From contig NC_135211.1 of NCBI RefSeq assembly GCF_052324685.1, forward strand, positions 12,016,110-12,080,109: a stretch of DNA of 64,000 bases, given 5' to 3'. Positions 42,155 to 64,000 of the stretch are shown one piece after another (within the stretch, counting starts at the first letter, position 1; the number at the start of each line of letters is the position of its first letter). Both the position numbers and the translations under genes were made by a program. The notes beneath the pieces are model-generated. The model made no database searches, was not told the origin of the DNA, and saw only the letters and a list, made by a program, of their open reading frames with translations. This stretch comes from Brachyhypopomus gauderio. Lineage: Eukaryota; Chordata; Actinopteri; Gymnotiformes; Hypopomidae.

Positions 42155-44214
42155 CTGACATTCTGTTTTCTTTGATAATTATTTACACCTCCCTCATTTC
42201 CTTTGTTCCCTTCTTCGTTTTGTTCTTTTTTGCTTTTTCTCCCAATTCGTCTCACATCTGGCTCATATTCTCCTTCGCTGATGTCACTGTAAGTGGACTC
42301 TGACACACTGCCTACTGGAATATCCTCAATAACTTTATAGTGTGATGTTGATCCACACTGCCTTGGTTGAAAAACAACCCATATACATGTACTATCGTTG
42401 AAATTTGAACCCTAAAAATCAGTTTTAGAACGGACATGGCTGAAATTGCGAAACATATTGAACAGCACTGCAAATGAAACAGAATCCTTATCTGATACCA
42501 AATCATGCCCGTTTACTACTGCACCAGTAATAACACCAATACGTATTCGCACAAGGTCGCCTTTTGATTTTACGTTATTGGCTTGGTGAGATAAAATATC
42601 CGCATGACCAAGCGCCCTGGGGCTATGACTGTCTCAGTTACCCATGTTCAGACAGTAGGACACCTCATGTTAATGGTTTTACACACAGCGCAACTCCTCC
42701 TTGTTTTAGCACTGTTAATTACCAGTATGGCCGTCATGACACAGTCACTTGTCCACTGGCTATGCTAATGGAAGCGCAGAACACAGAGATCTCAACTCTT
42801 GGCTCCAGCGAGGTGAGTCATTTCGGCTAAGAGACGCGCGTTGCCAGGGTTAGGCCGGGCCGGAGGTAAAACATCTCCATCACTTCCCCGCTCCGTGTAT
42901 ATTTGTCACGGAACGAGAGAGTAAATCTAACCCTCATGCACAGCACCACAGCCTCCTTATTTCATCCAAGGTTGCCTACAGGTCCTCAATGTTCTCTCGA
43001 GCTGGAATGAAACGGTACACTTCCGGAACCTGACAGACAAAACAGGACCCGAGTGTCGTTTCTCAAAATAAAGCACGTGGAAAACAGCTGCAGGAAGCGG
43101 ATGACAGAAATGTCTTTTTTATCAGAGCCCAGGAGCCAGCTGAGACCCAGAAAATAAAGTCTAGCTCTAAAAAAAAACCGTAACCTACAGCTCACCCCAA
43201 CACATTACATCTAACATAATATCTAAATATGCTTTAAAAAACAACCCTATATAAACATAACTTCCAGTTTATAATGGCTAAGACCGGTCCACACTATTCA
43301 AAACTAAAAAGTCGCTCTTCGAGTTACATTATTTTTGTCTTGGGGTCTTAAATACTTTCTTAACAGTATACTGTACTGAGGATGTCAGTACAGAGTGCGT
43401 GACAGTGACTTAATATTTACATTGCAGTGTCAAAAGGGGCGGCTGGTTGTTGTAGAATGACGTCTGTGTTAAGAAAGGTCGATTTGTTCATACGTAAAAG
43501 TATGAGTGAATCGAGATCAAACACAAAAGGAAAATGAAATCTAAACCGGAAATCTTTTTTTGCCTTATCACCGGCACGACTACCTTTATTGCCACACAGC
43601 GGTCGATTGCAGTACTCTCATTCAACAGTAGATGGCGACGTTGAATCGTTGCTGCGGTGCGTACGCTCCTGTTGCCAGGTGTAGTCATCTTGAACCTAAA
43701 GCTGAATTCGTCGTATGCGCGTCCTCCTAAACTCACACGATACACGCGAACACGATTAATATAAGACTGAATAGGACCTCGATTTGCCGAGATATTTAAA
43801 CGCCTATATTCAAAAGTATATTTATCCGAAATAAGCATTCCTGCTTTTAATATTTCACCTGCATTTCAACGACCTTTCAATTTTATTTCAATTGAGCTAT
43901 GTGTTTGCGATGGTTAACGGAGCCCCTTTACCGACACTCGTTATTCACGAGTTGTGTAGTCTTAGAAATATGAATGGGATTTCTTAAAGGTTACTACAAC
44001 CGAACCTATACCTCCCGCTCACGAGCTGCGTAACCGAATCCGTTACATCAGCATGCGCTGCAGCGTGCCGGGGGAGGAGGGAGATCCCCTCCATCGGACG
44101 CTCGCGCAGAATTTGAATTCCGGGTTGCCTTCCGCCCCCTCCCTGCCCGCGCGCGCAGTGATGTTACTACTATTACGAGAGACGTGATTCTACGAGGCAA
44201 GCCCTGCCTCGTGT
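42155..44214. other. upstream flank of rrad, no gene recognised
   Basis: AT-rich, then increasingly GC/CpG-rich from about 44040. Two modest open frames (42564-42830 plus, 43488-43838 minus) have no family likeness or splice support. This region probably holds distal control sequence for rrad, but nothing specific is visible. Confidence 0.4.
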
Positions 44215-44222
44215 TGACGTCA
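44215..44222 (+). promoter_or_regulatory. perfect cAMP response element TGACGTCA
   Basis: The full 8-bp palindromic CRE lies 16 bp upstream of a TATA-like box and about 60 bp upstream of the probable rrad transcription start. This is the classic position for CREB/ATF control; RGK genes are stimulus-induced. Confidence 0.75.
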
Positions 44223-44238
44223 GCGATCCTACCGGGCA

Positions 44239-44245
44239 ATAAATA
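44239..44245 (+). promoter_or_regulatory. TATA-like box ATAAATA of rrad
   Basis: CAATAAATAAGGGG predicts a start near 44270. The 5' UTR would run to a donor TTTTACAT|GTAGGT at 44378 and resume after the acceptor TTATTGTAG at 44512. Confidence 0.6.
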
Positions 44246-44584
44246 AGGGGCTCCGTCTCATCCCTGATCATAACCGAACCGCACCGTAGAAGAGAAACGG
44301 AAGGAGCTATACCAAACGGATTTTTCTTTACCATTGGAGTTCAGACGTCGGAAAGAAGACATTGGACACATTTTACATGTAGGTTTATTAATTTTAAATA
44401 GGCAGGTTTGGCATGTTCATCTGTTCAAAAAAACTGCTAAGTTTAGAGATATTGACAGCTGATATGTCAGATATGTCAGAACAGAAACATTAAATAAGTG
44501 TATTTATTGTAGGTTAATATGGGCTGTCTAGTGGGACAAACAATATTAACAAACTGCTTATATTATGCAGACAGGTTTGGAATC

Positions 44585-46374
44585 ATGACTTTGAACAAAG
44601 GTGACAAGTTGCGGAACATGGATAAAAGGAGAGGAAGTATACCCTTTCCTCCCTTCAACCTACAGAGTTTACACCGCAGGAGCATGCCAGTGGACGACCG
44701 CGAGTTCTGCTCCACCATGCCCTCAGCGCAGAGCGCCGAGCTCTCCACCCTCACGCGCTGCACCTCCTACGGTCCCGGGGAGCAGCACCGTGACAGCTGC
44801 GTGTCTGATTCATCCGACTCCGTCATCTCCTCCGGGAGCGACTCCGATGGACACATCTACAAGGTTGTGCTTCTTGGCGAGCACGGCGTAGGGAAGTCGA
44901 GTCTGGCGAGGATATTTGGTGGAGTTGAGGACAGTCACGACACAGAGGAGACAGGTAAAGTCTTGGTGCCCATGTGGGCACTTTTCTTGTTCCCAGATAA
45001 TGCTTGCTTTTTAGTAGAACATGTTCCAAGGACATGGGATTAAGCTAATTCAAGGACCTCACAATCTGGTCTGACTAACAGACAGTGTAATGGGTCATAT
45101 GGGAGAGCAGGTAAAGGTGTATTGATTTCTGCTATTTCCAGCCAGCCACAGCTGCACCCATTACTCAAAAAGAGCTTAGGTAGTTGTAGTCAAACACCAG
45201 GCAGAGTGGGTGTAAAAGATTAATACACTGGCTCAAAAGGAAAACTCCACAGTCAGGGCTCAGATTTATGGATGATTGTCAATATCCTACTGTCTACATA
45301 CTGGGATAGATGACTCTGATACTGTGATAAAGGATGCTGAGTACTTCAGAATAAATGTTCTTATTTCTTACTTTCTTCTTCTCATCAGGAAACACATATG
45401 ATAGATCAATCATCGTCGACGAAGAAGAGGCAAATCTGCTTTTGTACGACATCTGGGAACAGGTGAGCGAATCACTCTCGGTGATAACAACCACCTAAAA
45501 CCACAGGACTGGTGATAGGCCACAGAGCGTTCTGCGCCCTTTTGTATTAACCGGGTGCCATTCCACAGGATAACAGCCAGTGGCTGAAGGATCAGTGCAT
45601 GCGGATGGGCGACGCCTACATCATCGTGTACTCGGTGACGGACAAGTCCAGCTTTGAGAAGGCTTCGGAGCTGCGCATACAGCTTCGCCGGGCGCGCCAG
45701 TCGGAAAACATCCCCATCATCCTGGTGGGAAACAAGAGTGACCTGGTGCGCTCCAGAGAAGTGTCAGTAGACGGTGAGTCGCGCGTCATCTTCTCCAGGG
45801 GGCTCGCTCCTTGTGATTGAGAAGATAGGCCCCCGTGTCCCCCCCCCCCTCTCCAGGCAGCTGAGGTGAAAGCTGCAAGCGTTTAGCCGCCGCTAGCTGA
45901 TTGATGCATGGTAGACTCCGCTAAATAATCACGGCTACTGCTTCTCCCCGGAGATTAGCCCCTGATGACAAACCAATGTCCCTCAAGTCCCACAGAACTA
46001 CCTCTAACCTGCACTTGTGATTCTCCTGTGTCCACCCCACCCTCTCCCCCTCCTGTCCGCTTCTTTTTACCCCCCCCCCCCCCCCCCCCCACACAGAGGG
46101 CAGTGCCTGTGCCGTCGTCTTCGACTGCAAGTTCATCGAGACGTCGGCGTCGCTGCACCACAACGTCCGCACTCTCTTCGAGGGCATCGTGCGGCAGATA
46201 CGTCTGCGCAGAGACAGCAGGGAGGAGAATGCCCGGCGCATGGCTAACTGCAAACGCCGCGAGAGCATCAGCAAAAAGGCCAAACGCTTCCTGGGCCGCA
46301 TGGTCGCCCGCAAGAACAAGAAGATGGCCTTCCGACAAAAGTCCAAGTCCTGCCACGACCTCACAGTGCTCTGA
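44585..46374 (+). CDS. rrad: Ras-related RGK GTPase RAD
   Basis: Membrane-associated RGK-family GTPase that inhibits voltage-gated L-type calcium channels through the beta subunit. Exons: 44585-44954, 45389-45462, 45569-45773, 46097-46374; phases 1, 0, 1; 308 aa, equal to my recollection of human RRAD. Landmarks: MTLN start; 14-3-3-type LHRRSMPVD (residues 29-37); P-loop GEHGVGKSS (about 98-106); RGK-type switch II with DIWEQ in place of DTAG; NKSD; ETSA; basic calmodulin-binding C-terminus with RRESISKKAKRF; the RGK ending SKSCHDLTVL. RAD is preferred over GEM and REM because of RRSMPVD, RIFGGVED and YDRSIIVDEEEA. An upstream in-frame Met at 44519 in strong Kozak context lies on the same exon and would add 22 residues. 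A C run (46070-46090) forms the last intron's acceptor tract. Confidence 0.95.
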
Positions 46375-46998
46375 GAGAGCCGGACTCTGTCGGCCTCCTG
46401 CTAGGCCGCTAAGACCACAAGCTGTGTTTTCAACACTAACACCACGGACTAGACAACTGAACAGGCATATATTTGCATATTTTATATTGTAAAAACAGAA
46501 CATGAGAGACCATGGGAGCCTAAACTGATGATGAAAAGTCGATGTTGACAGACTTGCATGAAGCTTTTTTACGTTTGTATATTTTACTTTTTTATGTTCT
46601 TTTGCTGCCTTACCATGTAGAGGTGTTGGAATTCTAGCTGTGTAAGTAGAAAGTTCTCAGAGCCATTTCATTTTTGATAGAGAGCTGAAAGCATGCCTTC
46701 ACAATGCAATGGGTTCCTCGCATTTGTGAGTACGGTGGCTGTTTTGCAGTTCTCAAAAGTGATGTACACTTCTCATGTACACATCTAGGAGATGAGCACA
46801 AATAATTTTCTGTACTGACCTGAGAAATGAAACCATATTTACTTGAATCTGAGTACGCAGGTACGTACTTCAGCTAAAACAGACAGGATAGGGGTTAAGG
46901 GGGTATTTGGAAGGTTCAAACTGAGAAATTTAATCACACATTTAGTCAAAGAGTATTAAAATATTTAAATGCGAGGTGTGATTAAATGACATAGAAGC

Positions 46999-47004
46999 AA
47001 TAAA
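46999..47004 (+). terminator. poly(A) signal AATAAA of rrad
   Basis: It lies 625 bp after the rrad stop; a second AATAAA lies at 47099-47104. A 3' UTR of 0.6-0.75 kb follows. The next gene starts within 400 bp. Confidence 0.6.
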
Positions 47005-47378
47005 ATGTGGTCTGAGCTGTTTTTCAAAAATGTTTGATTTGCACTTCCATTTAATATTATTCAGTTGTTAATTTTATTACATGTTTACATTGATTTTATA
47101 ATAAAATGACAAGTTCATTCAAACAATATCCCTCCTTTCTTTTTTAAACAAACATACAGGATTACCTCAAGGATTTCAATTGCATGTAATGTATTCCCTC
47201 ATACATATGCAGGTACGGAATTATTCGGGGACTGGACCAGGGGTATAATTAAAGGAAACATGGTAGTTGAAAGGTTTGCGTTAAATTAAAAAAGTTAAAC
47301 ATTAATCTTACTCGAAAGTAGACACTGTTCTCTCACACTTAAACCATTCTGTTTTGCTCTGGAGGAGCACGGAAGCTA

Positions 47379-63058
<15,680 letters not shown>

Positions 63059-64000
63059 GTACTCACTCCACCCGACAGGGCGATTTGACACTCTTCACGA
63101 AGGCGGAGCTGCACTGCAAACGAATGTGGGCGTCTTCGTTGGGGAATAGTTTGGGATTTTATTGCACTTGTGTCTTAAATATAGACTAAGACCATTAGCT
63201 GCCTCTGGCCAGGTGAATCTGACCCAGTAATAAATCCCTAGTGCATGCCCCAGTTTCCTGTACAGCTCTAATTCCTTCCTTCACCTGTCCTGGAACCTGA
63301 AGATGGAGCAGGGCCAGGGTGTAGACAGGTGGTGTCAGCAGATCAGCACGATAGTCATTCTGTTGCTGCTCTGGGAACGCTTGTCATCTGAACTGGGCAT
63401 CTGCATTTGTGACCGTTATTTCAAAAGGGGAACATTCCACATTTAGTTTTTTCCGACATTAAAGTATCATTACCTGAAACTGATTTGGGGGGGGGTGACT
63501 TACTTGCGAGTTCCTTTTTAAAAATCCATAGGAAAAAAAAAATTTGTTCCAAGCAAAACATGTCATCCATACCGAGCTGTCTTCTGTGCTTCACGATTCA
63601 CGGAGGTGTTTAGTGAACCTCACGCCTCTCAGCCTGTCCTGCTGTTACGGTGTGGATCGGCCAAATTGAGTAATTGCATTATCCTCTAAATGAAGAACTA
63701 ATTGCAGTGTTGGGTGTAGTGTTGTTCTGGCTGTGAGCAGCCCTGACTGAGGAAACGGTTGCTTTTGGCTTCTCTCTGCTCACCAGTCGCATGGCGGGTT
63801 TGGATAAACAACAGAGACAAACGCAATTTGCTGTTGCCTTAAAGCGCAGTAGAACGGCGCTCTGATGTAGACACGGTTGTCAAGAGACAGAAATGGAGTT
63901 TTTGTTTTTGGGTTTTAACCTCAGGAAAGGATAGAGTGGAAAAGTTCAGCTCGGGCAGGGCAACTGGCGTAGATAACACTCACACCGTCATTTTAGTAGA
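63059..64000 (+). other. cdh16 intron 11, partial
   Basis: Starts with the donor GTACTC and runs off the window. Nothing recognisable inside it. Confidence 0.6.

Noticed and set aside
43488-43838. A 116-codon minus-strand frame upstream of rrad
   Set aside because: No recognisable domain, no start or splice context and no conservation evidence.

Overview
The window is vertebrate nuclear DNA, almost certainly from a teleost fish. Evidence: spliced genes with GT-AG introns (and one AT-AC intron), clear vertebrate orthologs (ciao2b, rrad, cdh16, a loxl4-like gene), a vertebrate-type initiator tRNA-Met, very many (TG)n, (AG)n and poly-G/C tracts, and the transposon mix usual in fish (Tx1/L1-, RTE- and L2-like LINEs, hAT elements, piggyBac, short LTRs). 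An ostariophysan host is only a weak guess.

Layout. 1-5.8 kb: repeats, microsatellites and one GC-rich patch. 5.8-7.7 kb, minus strand: the first three coding exons of a loxl4-like lysyl oxidase gene (signal peptide, SRCR1, start of SRCR2); the rest must lie beyond position 1 or be lost. 10.4-16.1 kb, minus strand: a complete ten-coding-exon gene for a secreted GP2/uromodulin-like protein (EGF, D8C, group-B SRCR, ZP), with poly(A) signal, TATA box and probable 5' non-coding exon. 17.5-18.8 kb, plus: complete ciao2b, whose first intron is a U12-type AT-AC intron. 19.63 kb: initiator tRNA-Met. 21.2-24.4 kb, plus: a six-exon gene I do not recognise (341 aa), with a TATA promoter beside a hAT terminus, a tandemly amplified last exon, and a hAT-type element inserted in the extra exon copy.

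24.4-38.8 kb is a transposon graveyard. One Tx1/L1-like LINE has been split apart by a degraded piggyBac (itself hit by a hAT element with a perfect 8-bp target duplication and a 51-bp foldback inside), a solo LTR, a decayed LTR retrotransposon, a defective RTE LINE, an L2-type 3' end, and a complete piggyBac element with TTAA flanks, matching termini and an uninterrupted three-exon transposase. 38.8-44.2 kb is gene-poor and holds two MITE-like elements.

44.2-46.4 kb, plus: complete rrad with a perfect CRE and a TATA-like box. 47.4 kb to beyond 63.06 kb, plus: eleven exons of cdh16 (about 498 aa, roughly the N-terminal 60%), running out of the window. ciao2b-rrad-cdh16 is the order I recall from human 16q22, so this block looks ancestral. 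All exon junctions were checked by hand for phase and agree across every gene listed. No CRISPR array, bacterial gene or exogenous virus was seen. Gene names rest on remembered family sequences, not on a search.
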